NCBI RefSeq assembly: GCF_012163145.1 | Contig: NZ_JAAVTX010000004.1 | Location: forward strand, 186,001 to 250,000 | Source: Falsiroseomonas frigidaquae | GTDB taxonomy: Bacteria; Pseudomonadota; Alphaproteobacteria; Acetobacterales; Acetobacteraceae | DNA length: 64,000 nt | Direction of reading: 5' to 3' | In this document: positions 41,927 to 50,660 of the stretch, in pieces | How positions within the stretch are numbered: position 1 is the stretch's first letter | How the letters are laid out: each line of letters opens with the position of its first letter | Program-made: the position numbers and the translations under genes | Notes under the pieces: model-generated | Told to the model about the DNA's origin: nothing | Seen by the model: the letters and a program-made list of their open reading frames with translations, nothing else | The model's database searches: none

Positions 41927-42295
41927 TCAGCGACGCGCGGGCGCCAGGCTGACGATGTAGGCGGCCAGATTGGCCTGCTCCTCCGGCGCAAGCTGGAAGG
42001 GCGGCATCCGGGGATGTGGTGCAGCGAGGAAGACCCCGACCGCTTCCCGGCTCGGCCGGCCGGCGGCCAGCAGCACGAAGCTCGGCACGCCGCTGCGCCG
42101 GACGGGCTGGGCGGTCGGCGCCACGTCGTGGCAGCCACCGCAATGGGCATCCGCCGTCCAGTGGCCCCGCGCCACGGCATCGCCACCGCCGCCCTGCTGC
42201 CAGGCGAGGATGCTGATGGCCAGCGCGGCGACCACGATTCCGGCAAGCACGCCGATGCGCCGGGACTGGCGCGCGGCGCGTGTGGCTTCCGACAT
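41927..42295 (-). CDS. Membrane-anchored cytochrome c
   Basis: 122 residues from ATG 42295. A signal anchor occupies residues about 18-36 (RRIGVLAGIVVAALAISILAW). The heme site CGGCH follows near residue 58, and the distal Met ligand is probably MPPFQL near residue 100, followed by the class I helix LAPEEQANLAAYIVSL. It is a small c-type cytochrome facing the periplasm. It lies convergent to the Bug receptor and divergent from a TSUP gene; no oxidoreductase is adjacent, so its partner is unknown. Confidence 0.88.
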   Translation of the reverse strand: MSEATRAARQSRRIGVLAGIVVAALAISILAWQQGGGGDAVARGHWTADAHCGGCHDVAPTAQPVRRSGVPSFVLLAAGRPSREAVGVFLAAPHPRMPPFQLAPEEQANLAAYIVSLAPARR

Positions 42296-42490
42296 GATGA
42301 GAACCCCCGAGAAGCTGCCGACCAGCCCGCCGCCGGCCTGAAACGTTCCGCATGATGATCCCCTGCCGCCGCGGCTTCCCTGATCTGCATCATGCCGGGC
42401 ACACCATGCTGGGTGCATCACGGCGGGCCGCACCGGGATGCTTCGGTCCGGGCCGAAGCGCAGCGCCGCGGAATCGGGCAGGTTGCGGTC

Positions 42491-43228
42491 ATGGAACAGC
42501 TCGCCACCCCCGCCCTCATCGGATTCGTCTTCCTGCTCGCCGGCGCCGTGAAGGGGCTGATCGGCCTCGGCCTGCCGACCATCGCCATCGGGCTTCTGGC
42601 GCTGGCGATGCCGCCGGCGGAGGCGGCGGCGCTGCTGGTGCTGCCCTCGCTCGCCACCAACATCCTGCAGGCCACCGGCCCGGCCTGGCGGGTGCTGCTG
42701 CGGCGGCTATGGCCGATGCTGCTGATGCTCGTGCCGGGCACCCTGGCGGGGATCGGGCTGCTGACCGGCGGCGGCGCGCTGGCGCTCGGCCTGCTCGGGC
42801 TGGCGCTGGCCGCCTATGGCGGCTGGGGGCTGCTGACGCCGCCCTTCCGGCTGCCGCCGCGGGCGGAGCGGATCAGCGCCGCGCCGATCGGCCTGCTGGG
42901 CGGGCTGGTGACCGGGGCGACCGGCGTCTTCGTCATGCCGGTGGTGCCCTGGCTCGGCGCGCTGGGACTGGCGCGGGATGCGCTGGTGCAGGCGCTCGGC
43001 ATCGCCTTCCTGGCGGCGACCGTGGCGCTGGCGGTGGCGCTGGCCGTGCAGGGCAGCTTCACGCCGCTGGCCGCCGGTCAATCGCTGCTCGCCCTGCCGC
43101 CGGCGCTGGCCGGGCTGGCGCTGGGCAATTGGCTGCGCGGCCGCATTCCGCCCGCGCTGTTCCGGCGCATCTTCTTCGCCAGCCTGCTGGCGCTCGGCGC
43201 GCATCTGGCATGGCGCGGGCTTGCCTGA
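42491..43228 (+). CDS. TSUP-family (TauE/SafE) permease
   Basis: 245 residues from ATG 42491; an in-frame start 99 bases upstream would add an unlikely soluble leader. Seven to eight hydrophobic helices are visible, with the TSUP repeat motifs [18 protein letters not shown] and [19 protein letters not shown]. It is only distantly like the other TSUP protein at 36.1-36.9 kb, so the two probably carry different anions. It ends 28 bases before thiE, which suggests co-transcription; a thiamine-pathway substrate is possible but unsupported. Confidence 0.85.
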   Translation: MEQLATPALIGFVFLLAGAVKGLIGLGLPTIAIGLLALAMPPAEAAALLVLPSLATNILQATGPAWRVLLRRLWPMLLMLVPGTLAGIGLLTGGGALALGLLGLALAAYGGWGLLTPPFRLPPRAERISAAPIGLLGGLVTGATGVFVMPVVPWLGALGLARDALVQALGIAFLAATVALAVALAVQGSFTPLAAGQSLLALPPALAGLALGNWLRGRIPPALFRRIFFASLLALGAHLAWRGLA

Positions 43229-43256
43229 GGGGCCGGCTGGCCTCACAGATCGCGCC

Positions 43257-43892
43257 ATGCCCGAGCCCGATTGCCGCCTGTACCTGATCACCCCCCCTGC
43301 CCTGCCGGACCTGCCAGGTTTCGCCGAGGATTTGGCCCGCGCGCTGGATGCCGGGGATGTCGCCGCGCTGCAGCTTCGCCTGAAGGGCGCGCCGGATGAT
43401 GTGGTGCTGCGCGCCGCCGCGGCGCTGATCCCGGTGGCGCAGGCGCGTGGCGTGGTGGTGCTGATGAATGATCGCATGGATCTGGCGAAGAAAGCCGGCT
43501 GCGACGGCGTGCATCTCGGCCAGGGCGATGGCGACCCGGTTGCGGCCCGCAAGCTGCTGGGGGCGGAGGCGATGATCGGCGTGACCTGCCATGCCTCCCG
43601 CCACCTGGCGATGGAAGCGGGCGAGGCGGGCGCGGATTACGTCGCCTTCGGCGCCTTCTTCCCGACCGGCACCAAGGAAACCGTGCACCAGGCGGAGCCC
43701 GAGATCCTGGAATGGTGGTCCGAGATGTTCGAGATCCCCTGCGTCGCCATCGGCGGCATCACCGCCGCGAACTGCCCGCCGCTGGTGCAGGCCGGGGCGG
43801 ATTTCCTGGCCGTGGTGGGCGCCGTGTGGAACCACCCGGAGGGACCGGCGGCCGGGGTGCGGGCGATGAATGCGGCGATTGCCTCGGCCTGA
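43257..43892 (+). CDS. thiE: Thiamine-phosphate synthase
   Basis: 211 residues from ATG 43257; the frame is open upstream but only through the TSUP gene. [20 protein letters not shown] and LQLRLKG form the first strands of the TIM barrel. [20 protein letters not shown] contains the Asn/Asp of the pyrimidine site, LGQGDGDP is the DLP-like loop, and [20 protein letters not shown] is the phosphate loop. It joins HMP-pyrophosphate and the thiazole phosphate. No TPP riboswitch is seen in the short upstream gap, and no other thi gene is adjacent. Confidence 0.88.
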   Translation: MPEPDCRLYLITPPALPDLPGFAEDLARALDAGDVAALQLRLKGAPDDVVLRAAAALIPVAQARGVVVLMNDRMDLAKKAGCDGVHLGQGDGDPVAARKLLGAEAMIGVTCHASRHLAMEAGEAGADYVAFGAFFPTGTKETVHQAEPEILEWWSEMFEIPCVAIGGITAANCPPLVQAGADFLAVVGAVWNHPEGPAAGVRAMNAAIASA

Positions 43893-43920
43893 AGCACTGA
43901 AGGCAAGGCCGCTTTTGTCT

Positions 43921-44421
43921 TCACGCGCTTTTCGAATTGCCTTGCGAGGCCGCTGGGCCTGAAGACGACCGGAGTGGCCGCCAGATCGCACGGAAGGCGA
44001 TCGCCGCGGCGAGGCCGGCGCCCAGGCCCATCAGGGCCACCGTCGGATTGCCGGGACCGCGCAGCATTTCCAGGCCGTCAAAGGCCAGCAGCCCACCCAT
44101 CGCCCCGCCGGCGCCATAGATCCAGGCGGCATCGCGGCGCAGCAGCACCAGCAGCAGATGCGCCGGCACCCCCGCCACCAGGGTCAGCAGCAGCGCATAG
44201 GGGAACAGGAACAGCGAACTCAGCCAGGCCAGCAGGAACTGGGGCAGATCCGTTGGCTGCGGCAGGCGGGCGCCCTGCACCAGCTGCTCCACCGCCGCCT
44301 GCAGGAACAGCACCAGCAGCGGCGTCAGATTGGCGGCCAGCGCCGCCGCCGGCACGCCGAGCCAGAAGCGCCACGGCTCCGCCCCCAGGACACGGCGCAG
44401 AAATCGACGCAGCCTGGCCAT
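43921..44421 (-). CDS. Hypothetical membrane protein
   Basis: 166 residues with about four hydrophobic segments (FWLGVPAAALAANLTPLLVLF; LSSLFLFPYALLLTLVAGV; WIYGAGGAMGGLLAF; PTVALMGLGAGLAAAIAF). The N-terminus is Arg-rich and cytoplasmic by the positive-inside rule, and the last 20 residues are polar. No family is recognised. It is convergent with thiE and divergent from the PhzF-like gene, in whose leader a PhzF-derived fragment lies. Confidence 0.65.
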   Translation of the reverse strand: MARLRRFLRRVLGAEPWRFWLGVPAAALAANLTPLLVLFLQAAVEQLVQGARLPQPTDLPQFLLAWLSSLFLFPYALLLTLVAGVPAHLLLVLLRRDAAWIYGAGGAMGGLLAFDGLEMLRGPGNPTVALMGLGAGLAAAIAFRAIWRPLRSSSGPAASQGNSKSA

Positions 44422-44460
44422 GCCTCACCCCTTCCTCGGCATTCCGCCCCGGAACCAGAT

Positions 44461-44510
44461 GCCGCCGACCGCGACCTGATGCCGGTGATCGCGCGGGAGT
44501 TCAAGCTGGG
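44461..44510 (+). pseudogene. Fragment resembling part of the downstream phzF-like gene
   Basis: Translated in one frame this stretch gives AADRDLMPVIAREFKLG, close to AALDADLMQAIAREFNLS in the intact gene 250 bases downstream. Over 44471-44510 versus 44721-44760 about 30 of 40 bases agree. Nothing outside this piece matches. It looks like a remnant of a partial duplication or of an older copy. The rest of 44422-44620 shows no gene. Confidence 0.45.
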
Positions 44511-44626
44511 CGGAATGGCCGCCAGGGCGCCCGGCGTGGGAAATCCTCGCTTCGTGGCCCTGCCCTTCCCATCATACGGCGGGCCCCGCACAACATGCGC
44601 GGCCAGAAGAGCCGGGAAAGATGCCG

Positions 44627-45493
44627 ATGGGCCTGGAATTCGAAACCTGCGACGTCTTCACCACCACCCGCCATGGCGGCAATCCGCTGGCCATCGTGCA
44701 GGGCGCCGCGGCGCTCGATGCGGATCTGATGCAGGCCATCGCGCGGGAATTCAACCTCAGCGAGACGGTGTTCATCCTGGCGGAGGATGCGGCGACGGCC
44801 AGCGCACGCATCCGCATCTTCACCACAGCGCGCGAACTGCCGTTCGCCGGCCACCCCAATGTCGGCACGGCCGTGATGCTGGCCCGCCGGATGGCGCTGG
44901 GCGGCGACCGGCTGACGCTGCACCAGCCGGCCGGGCCGGTCGATGCCCGGCTGACCCGTGATGCCGGCGGCCTGGTGACGGCGGCGGAGATCACCGCGCC
45001 GCAGCCCTTCGCCCTGCTCGGCCCGCTGGCCGCAGCCGGTCTCGCCGCCTGCGCCGGGCTGCCCGGGCTGGTGGGCGAGCCGGTCCTGGCCTCCTGCGGC
45101 ACGCCCTTCGCCATCGCCGAGGTGGAAGACCCGGCGACGCTCGCCACAGCCGCGCCGGACGCCGCCGCCTTCCGCGAGTGGCTGCCGGCCACCCTGGCCG
45201 TGGGCCTGCTGCTCTACACCCGCCTGGGGCCGGACCTGCTGCGCGCGCGCATGTTCGCCCCGCTATCCGGCGTGGCGGAGGACCCGGCGACCGGCAGCGC
45301 CAATGTCGCCCTGGCCGGGCTGCTGCTGCACCGCCTGGGGGGCGAGAGCCTCGCGTTGAAGGTGGAGCAGGGCATCGAGATGGGCCGGCCGAGCCGCCTG
45401 GCGCTCGCGGCCAGCAGCACGCCGGATCGTGGCATCCGGGTCAGTGTCGGCGGCTCGGTGGTGCCGGTGAGCCAGGGTCGCCTCATCCTCTGA
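44627..45493 (+). CDS. PhzF-family isomerase/epimerase-like protein
   Basis: 288 residues from ATG 44627, which has GGGA 9 bases upstream; ATG 44621 is possible but too close to that site. It has the two-lobed diaminopimelate-epimerase fold: CDVFTTTRHGGNPLAIV at the start, FNLSETVFI with the likely acid-base Glu, TARELPFAGHPNVGTA, and the second-lobe SGVAEDPATGSANVALAG. PhzF catalyses an isomerisation in phenazine synthesis, but most bacterial homologues have unknown substrates and there are no phenazine genes here. Cytoplasmic. Confidence 0.88.
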   Translation: MGLEFETCDVFTTTRHGGNPLAIVQGAAALDADLMQAIAREFNLSETVFILAEDAATASARIRIFTTARELPFAGHPNVGTAVMLARRMALGGDRLTLHQPAGPVDARLTRDAGGLVTAAEITAPQPFALLGPLAAAGLAACAGLPGLVGEPVLASCGTPFAIAEVEDPATLATAAPDAAAFREWLPATLAVGLLLYTRLGPDLLRARMFAPLSGVAEDPATGSANVALAGLLLHRLGGESLALKVEQGIEMGRPSRLALAASSTPDRGIRVSVGGSVVPVSQGRLIL

Positions 45494-45673
45494 CGGTCCG
45501 ACCAAAGAAAAACGCGTTAGCCGACATGCAACAACTCCGAATCGTTTCGCGGCAGTCTTGGCGCCCATCACAAAGGGATTACGGTTGGATGCCGCGGCTG
45601 GATGCGGCCCGCGCAAAATTTTCAGAAACGCCCGAGACCGGCGCCGCATCCGCGCTGTGACCAGGAGACCTCC

Positions 45674-46141
45674 ATGCTGCCCCGACACATCGCCGCGCTG
45701 CTGGCGCTGTCCGTCGTGCCGACGCTCGCGCTCGCGCAGGACTTCAACCGCCGGCCGTCCTTCGGCACGGTCAACCTCAGCGCCAATTTCGCGCCGGACC
45801 CGACCACGGTGAACGTCACCGCCGGCGGCACCCTGCCGGCGGAACGGCTGGGCGGGTCGCAATGCCTCGGCTCCATCGCCAATGCGCCGGATGTGCGGCT
45901 GAACTACCGCGCCGGCCAGGGCCTGCCGCTGTATCTCTCGGCCGCCTCGCGCGCCGATGTCACGCTGGTGGTGAACCTGCCGGACGGCACCTGGGCCTGC
46001 AACGACGACTTCCAGGGCACCGATCCGGGGCTGATCTTCCGCCGCCCGCAATCCGGCCAGTACGATATCTGGATCGGCCATTATGACCGCGGGTCCCGCG
46101 TGCCGGCGCAGCTCCGCATCTCGGAAGTGCCGCCGAACTGA
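45674..46141 (+). CDS. Secreted beta-sandwich protein (PPC-like)
   Basis: 155 residues from ATG 45674 with AGGAGA five bases upstream. A signal peptide (LPRHIAALLALSVVPTLALAQ) ends near residue 22. The mature protein has two Cys (GSQCLGS and TWACNDDF) and a SGQYDIWIGHYDRGS strand pair of the sort seen in bacterial pre-peptidase C-terminal beta-sandwich domains. It is probably a periplasmic or secreted binding module. The 180 bases upstream (45494-45673) contain no gene and no clear promoter consensus. Confidence 0.72.
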   Translation: MLPRHIAALLALSVVPTLALAQDFNRRPSFGTVNLSANFAPDPTTVNVTAGGTLPAERLGGSQCLGSIANAPDVRLNYRAGQGLPLYLSAASRADVTLVVNLPDGTWACNDDFQGTDPGLIFRRPQSGQYDIWIGHYDRGSRVPAQLRISEVPPN

Positions 46142-46203
46142 GGCTGCGTTTCGCGGCATCCTCCCCACATGCCGGGCACTCAAGACGGAGGCCCGGCGGC
46201 TGC

Positions 46204-46929
46204 ATGGATGAACTGACCTTCCACACCAGGCTGCACCAGCCCGGCAGCATCCTGGATGTGGGCGCGCATGACGGGCTGCTGACCCTGCCGCTGTCGCGCC
46301 TGCCCGGTGCGCGCATACTGGCCTTCGAGCCGCTGCCCAGCGCCTTCGCCCGGCTGGAAGCCGCGATCCGCGCCGAATACGGCAGCATCCCGCCGCATAT
46401 CGGGCTGCACCCCGTGGCGCTCGGCGCCGAAGCCGGGCGGCTGACCCTGTCCGTGCCGGTACTGGAGGGGGTGGCGCAGGAACAATGGGCCTCCACCGCC
46501 AAGACCTATGCCGGCTTCGGCTCCGTCACCGTGCTGCGGCATGAGGTGGCGGTGACCACCATCGATGCGCTGGACCTGCCCGACCTCCGGCATGTGAAGC
46601 TGGATGCCGAGGGCTTCGAGGAGGAGGTGCTGCAAGGCGCCCGCGCCACCCTGGCCCGCTGCCGCCCGGTGCTGAGCCTGGAGGTGGAGGAACGCCACCG
46701 CCCCGGCAGCACGCGCGACGTGCCGGCGCTGCTGGCGGGCCTCGGCTACGAGACCTGGTTCGCGCTGCATGGCGAATGGCAGCCGCACGCCGCCTTCGAC
46801 GCCGCGACGATGCAGGTGGCGTCGCCGGACCCGGCGGTCTTCGCCGCCAGCGATCCCTACGTCTTCACCTTCTTCGCCTGGCCGGCGGAACGCTCCGCCG
46901 CCATCCAGGCGGCGCTATCCTACGGCTGA
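46204..46929 (+). CDS. FkbM-family methyltransferase
   Basis: 241 residues. SILDVGAHDGLLTLPLSRLP is the SAM-binding motif I, AFEPLPSAFARL the acidic end of strand 2, and VKLDAEGFEEEVLQGA the FkbM-specific signature. FkbM proteins O-methylate hydroxyls of polyketides or sugars; with several glycosyltransferases in this window, a glycan substrate is plausible. The last 15 bases overlap the convergent epmA gene. The insert EWQPHAAFDAATMQVASPDP near the end is variable in the family. Confidence 0.88.
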   Translation: MDELTFHTRLHQPGSILDVGAHDGLLTLPLSRLPGARILAFEPLPSAFARLEAAIRAEYGSIPPHIGLHPVALGAEAGRLTLSVPVLEGVAQEQWASTAKTYAGFGSVTVLRHEVAVTTIDALDLPDLRHVKLDAEGFEEEVLQGARATLARCRPVLSLEVEERHRPGSTRDVPALLAGLGYETWFALHGEWQPHAAFDAATMQVASPDPAVFAASDPYVFTFFAWPAERSAAIQAALSYG

Positions 46930-48048
46930 CGGCGCCGCCAGCAGCTTCGGCGGCGGCGCCAGGGCAGTGGCCGCCGCGCGCGGGATGGCGGGCAGCCACA
47001 GCACATCCTCGATCTCCGTCGCGCCGCTGGCCAGCATCGCCAGCCGGTCGAAGCCGAGCGCGATGCCGGAGGCCGGCGGCATGCCCGCCTCCAGCGCCGC
47101 CAGGAAATCCTCGTCCACGTCCCAGCCTTCCTCGCCCGTCTCGGCGCGGCGCTGGGCCACGTCGCGCTCGAAGCGGGCGCGCTGTTCCACCGGGTCGGTC
47201 AGCTCCTCGAAGGCATTGGCGAGTTCCAGCCCGGCGGCGAACAGCTCGAACCGCAGGGCGACGCGGCCATCGCGCGGGTCGCGCCGGGCCAGCGCCGCCT
47301 GCGGGGCGGGCCAGTGGGTGAGGAAGGTGGCGCGGCCGCGGCCGATGGCGGGTTCGATGTAGCGCATCACCAGGCGGAAGAAGCCGTCTTCCCAGCCATC
47401 GCTCTCCGGCACATGCAGCCCGGCGCGGGCGGCATTGGCGCGCAGCTTCGCGGCATCGCCCTCTCCGGTCGCGGCATCGATGGTGCCGAGGATGTCCATG
47501 CCGCGGCAGTGGCGGCTGAAGGCCTCGGCCATGGTCAGGCGTTCGAAGGGCAGCGCGAAATCGGCCGTAACCTCCCCCTGGCCGACCAGGCCTGGGCAGA
47601 CGGAACGCAGCAGCAGCTCCGTCTCCTCCATCATCCCGGCCAGGTCCATGCCCGGCGCATACCATTCCAGCATGGTGAATTCGGGCGCGTGGTGCGGGCT
47701 GGCTTCCCCGTTCCGCCAGACGCGGGCGAGTTCGAAAACCTTCCCCGCGCCGCCCACCAGCAACCGCTTCAGCGCGAGTTCGGGCGAGGTCCGCAGCCAC
47801 AGCGTGCTGTCCTGGCCGATGCCGAGATGCGGGCGGTATTCGGTGGCGAAGCCACGCAGATGCACCTCCATCCCCGGGGCGGGAACCAGGCAGGGCGTCT
47901 CCACCTCCATATAGCCGCGCGCGGCGAAGAAATGGCGGGTGGCGGCCGTCAGCGCCGCGCGCCGGCGCAGGAAGGGCAGCCGGGCGGCCAGCCCTTCTCG
48001 GGTCCAGGCGCGTCGCGGGGCGGTGGCGGCGATCGGAGCCTCGGGCAT
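46915..48048 (-). CDS. epmA: EF-P beta-lysylation enzyme, lysyl-tRNA-synthetase-like
   Basis: 377 residues from ATG 48048; an upstream start would add 17 residues without a ribosome site. It is a class II aminoacyl-tRNA synthetase core lacking the anticodon-binding domain: motif 2 ARVWRNGEASPHHAPEFTMLEWY and motif 3 GIALGFDRLAMLASG (both given in part) are intact. Unlike LysRS, EpmA/PoxA uses beta-lysine to modify elongation factor P. It is divergent from epmB, 53 bases away, and efp lies 1.9 kb on, so the whole modification pathway except EpmC is present. Confidence 0.93.
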   Translation of the reverse strand: MPEAPIAATAPRRAWTREGLAARLPFLRRRAALTAATRHFFAARGYMEVETPCLVPAPGMEVHLRGFATEYRPHLGIGQDSTLWLRTSPELALKRLLVGGAGKVFELARVWRNGEASPHHAPEFTMLEWYAPGMDLAGMMEETELLLRSVCPGLVGQGEVTADFALPFERLTMAEAFSRHCRGMDILGTIDAATGEGDAAKLRANAARAGLHVPESDGWEDGFFRLVMRYIEPAIGRGRATFLTHWPAPQAALARRDPRDGRVALRFELFAAGLELANAFEELTDPVEQRARFERDVAQRRAETGEEGWDVDEDFLAALEAGMPPASGIALGFDRLAMLASGATEIEDVLWLPAIPRAAATALAPPPKLLAAPSAVG

Positions 48049-48101
48049 GGGCGCGTTCCCCCTTGTTGCGGCTGGGAGGTTGGGGTTTAGCAGGCCCAAC
48101 C

Positions 48102-49106
48102 ATGCCCCATCCCGCCGCCGCCCGAAACCTTTCCCGCACCCTGCGCGATACCGCTTCCCTGTCCGAGGCCGGGCTGCTGCCGCCTTCCGCCGACCTGGCG
48201 GGGCTGGAGGCGGTGCAGGCGCGCTATGCCATCGCGGTGACGCCGGCGATGGCCGCGCTGATCGACCCGGCCGACCCGCGCGACCCGATCGTGGCGCAAT
48301 ACATCCCCGACCCGGCGGAACTGGTCACCGCGCCGCATGAGATCGAGGATCCGACGGCGGATGCGCCCTTCACCCCGGTGCCCGGCGTGGTGCACCGCTA
48401 CCCCGACCGCGCGCTGCTGAAGCCGCTGCTCGCCTGCCCCGTCTATTGCCGCTTCTGCTTCAGGCGGGAGGTGGTGGGGCCGGATGGCGGGCTGCTGACG
48501 ACGGAACAGCTGGAAACCGCGATCGCTTGGTTCGAACGGACCCCGCAAGTGCGGGAGGTGATCCTGACCGGCGGCGACCCGCTGATGCTCAGCCCGCGCC
48601 GCCTGGCCTGGCTGCTGGAACGCCTGGCGGCCATTCCGCATATCGAGATTTTACGAATTCACTCGCGGGTTCCGGTGGCCGATCCGGCGCGGGTGAATGC
48701 GGCGCTGGCGGCGGCGCTGACGGTGGAGAAGCCGCTGTATCTGTGTGTCCACGCCAACCACGCGCGGGAATTTACGGCGGAGGCGATGGCCGCGCTGCGG
48801 CAGTTGACCGGGGCGGGGGTGGTGCTGCTCGGGCAGTCCGTGCTGCTGCGGGGGGTGAATGATAAGGCGGAGGCGCTGGAGGATCTGTTCCGGGCCATGC
48901 TGCGCGGGCGGGTGAAGCCGTATTACCTGCACCAGTTGGACCCGGCCCCGGGGACGGCGCGCTTCGAGGTGCCGCCGGAGGAAGGGCGGGCGCTGCTGGC
49001 GGCGCTGCGCTTCCGGGTGACGGGGCTGGCCTGGCCGACTTATGTGCAGGAACGGCCGAACGGCGGCGGGAAGGCGGTGGTGGGGCCGGTGTGGCGCGAT
49101 TCCTGA
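48102..49106 (+). CDS. epmB: EF-P-associated lysine 2,3-aminomutase
   Basis: 334 residues from ATG 48102. The radical SAM motif is CPVYCRFC (Cys112, 116, 119), followed by EVILTGGDPLMLSPRRL. The PLP lysine is in ERPNGGGKAVVG near the C-terminus. It converts alpha-lysine to (R)-beta-lysine for EpmA. The short C-terminus distinguishes it from catabolic lysine 2,3-aminomutases. Together with epmA and efp it defines a bacterial EF-P lysylation locus. Confidence 0.93.
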   Translation: MPHPAAARNLSRTLRDTASLSEAGLLPPSADLAGLEAVQARYAIAVTPAMAALIDPADPRDPIVAQYIPDPAELVTAPHEIEDPTADAPFTPVPGVVHRYPDRALLKPLLACPVYCRFCFRREVVGPDGGLLTTEQLETAIAWFERTPQVREVILTGGDPLMLSPRRLAWLLERLAAIPHIEILRIHSRVPVADPARVNAALAAALTVEKPLYLCVHANHAREFTAEAMAALRQLTGAGVVLLGQSVLLRGVNDKAEALEDLFRAMLRGRVKPYYLHQLDPAPGTARFEVPPEEGRALLAALRFRVTGLAWPTYVQERPNGGGKAVVGPVWRDS

Positions 49107-49145
49107 TTGCTGGACGTCGCGCCGAAGCCCATATGGTCATCTGAA

Positions 49146-49433
49146 ATGACCACCCAGGCCCGCCCGATGCCCAAGCTCATCAGCGCCACCGAGTTCAAGG
49201 CCACCTGCCTCGACATCCTCGACCGCGTCGGCTCGGGCGAGTGGGACCGGGTGGAGGTGACCAAGCGCGGCCGGGTCGTCGCCGTGCTGGTCCCACCGAC
49301 GCCCCCGGCCGCGGCCGTCGCCGGGCTGCACGGCTTCATGCGGGACAGCGTGGTGATCCCCGAGGGCCTCGACCTGACAGCCCCGATCGCCGACGAACAC
49401 TTCGCCGCCGCCGAGGGCAAGCTGCACGGATGA
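49146..49433 (+). CDS. Phd/YefM-type antitoxin
   Basis: 95 residues from ATG 49146 (ATG 49167 is an alternative giving MPKLISATEFKA). ISATEFKATCLDILDRVGSG and VTKRGRVVAVLVP are the standard Phd N-terminal DNA-binding fold. The C-terminal 35 residues (LDLTAPIADEHFAAAEGKL) would wrap the toxin. The stop overlaps the toxin start (ATGA). CCATATGG at 49129-49136, just upstream, could be the autoregulatory operator. It is only 39 bases after the epmB stop. Confidence 0.88.
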   Translation: MTTQARPMPKLISATEFKATCLDILDRVGSGEWDRVEVTKRGRVVAVLVPPTPPAAAVAGLHGFMRDSVVIPEGLDLTAPIADEHFAAAEGKLHG

Positions 49434-49861
49434 GCCGGGACGGCGTGCTGCTGGACACCTGCGCGGTGATCTGGCTGGCCACCGGCGCGCCGATGGCCGC
49501 CCCCGCCCTGGCCGCGATCCAGCAGGCGGGCAATGGCGCGGGCATCTTCGTCTCGCCGGTTTCCGCCTGGGAGATCGGCTTGCTGGCGCGGCCGCGTCCC
49601 TCTCGCGCTGCCGCCATGACCTTCCTGCCGGACCCGAAGACCTGGTTCGCCCGGTTGATGGCCGCCCCTGGCCTGCGCGAAGCGCCGCTTTCAGCGGGCG
49701 CGGCGGTCGATGCCTCCTGGCTGCCCGGCGAGTTGCATGGCGACCCCGGCGACCGCCTGATCATCGCCACCGCCCGCGACCGTGGCCTGCCCCTGGTCAC
49801 GCGCGACGGGCTGATTCTGGCCTATGGCCGGGCCGGGCACCTCGCCACCATCGCCTGCTGA
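49430..49861 (+). CDS. PIN-domain toxin (VapC-like)
   Basis: 143 residues. The acidic active site of the PIN RNase is complete: D9 (LLDTCAVIW), E48 (SAWEIG), D108 (GDPGDRLIIATA) and D126 (TRDGLIL). VapC toxins cleave tRNA or rRNA. It is translationally coupled to the Phd-type antitoxin. The pair sits between epmB and efp, both translation genes. The 72-base gap to efp (49862-49933) must hold the efp promoter unless efp is read through. Confidence 0.9.
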   Translation: MSRDGVLLDTCAVIWLATGAPMAAPALAAIQQAGNGAGIFVSPVSAWEIGLLARPRPSRAAAMTFLPDPKTWFARLMAAPGLREAPLSAGAAVDASWLPGELHGDPGDRLIIATARDRGLPLVTRDGLILAYGRAGHLATIAC

Positions 49862-49933
49862 AGGTTGCCCCTGGCCCTCCGCCGTTGTATCCGCGCCCCA
49901 CATTCCCCACCGCTCATTCAGGACTACCCCACC

Positions 49934-50503
49934 ATGGCGAAGATGCAGGCCAACCAGATGCGTGCCGGCATGGTCATCGAGTTCGAGGGCCAGCGCTACA
50001 CCATCATCCGCCAGAACATCATGATCCCGGGCAAGGGCAACGCGATCATCCAGGTGGACATGCGGAACATCAAGACCGGCGCCAAGAAGGACCAGCGCTG
50101 GCGCACGGCGGATACGGTCGAGCGGCTGATGACCGAGGACAAGGAGTTCACCTTCTCCTACGCCGAGGGCGACATGATCGTCCTGATGGACCCGGAGAAC
50201 TACGAGCAGACGCAGGTTCCGAAGGAAATCCTCGGCGACCGTTTGCCGTTTTTGGTCGAGAACATGACGGTCGGCGTGCGCCTGATCGAGGGTGAGCCCG
50301 TCGCCATGACGCTGCCGGAGCAGGTGACGCTGGAAGTGGTGGAAGCCGATCCGGTGGTGAAGGGCCAGACCGCCACCAGCAGCTACAAGCCCGCCATGCT
50401 GTCCAACGGCGTGAAGACCATGGTGCCGCCCTTCATCACGGTCGGCGAGAAGATCGTGGTGAAGACCGAAGACGGCAGCTACTACGAGCGTGCGAAGAGC
50501 TAA
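49934..50503 (+). CDS. efp: Translation elongation factor P
   Basis: 189 residues from ATG 49934; the frame is open upstream but would add 23 non-conserved residues. The KOW-like domain I carries MIPGKGNAI with the modifiable Lys at position 34, the same number as in E. coli, which is the form modified by EpmA rather than the Arg32 rhamnosylated type. The C-terminal signatures TLEVVEADPVVKGQTAT and VPPFITVGEKIVV are present. It relieves stalling at polyproline. A large inverted-repeat element follows. Confidence 0.96.
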   Translation: MAKMQANQMRAGMVIEFEGQRYTIIRQNIMIPGKGNAIIQVDMRNIKTGAKKDQRWRTADTVERLMTEDKEFTFSYAEGDMIVLMDPENYEQTQVPKEILGDRLPFLVENMTVGVRLIEGEPVAMTLPEQVTLEVVEADPVVKGQTATSSYKPAMLSNGVKTMVPPFITVGEKIVVKTEDGSYYERAKS

Positions 50504-50530
50504 GCTCGGTCCTTCTTTTCCAGCGGGAAG

Positions 50531-50617
50531 CCCCCCTCACCCGCTTCGGCTAGGCGCTGCGCGCCAAGCCTGCGCTGCCCTCTCCCCCCGACGGGGGGAG
50601 AGGGTTGGGTGAGGGGG
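50531..50617. repeat. Compound inverted-repeat element after efp
   Basis: An inner perfect 12-bp stem CCCTCTCCCCCC/GGGGGGAGAGGG (50578-50589 with 50593-50604, loop GAC) is enclosed by outer arms CCCCCTCACCC (50532-50542) and GGGTGAGGGGG (50607-50617). A small GGCGC-TGC-GCGCC hairpin lies at 50553-50565. The inner stem could terminate efp transcription. The nested, highly palindromic layout is like intergenic repeats that occur many times in a genome. Confidence 0.6.
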
Positions 50618-50660
50618 ACCTCGCCAATATCTGCTCATTCAATCCGGAATCGCTCGCCCC

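Noticed and set aside
43229-43256. A TPP riboswitch before thiE
   Set aside because: The gap is only 28 bases and no THI-box motifs are visible in it.
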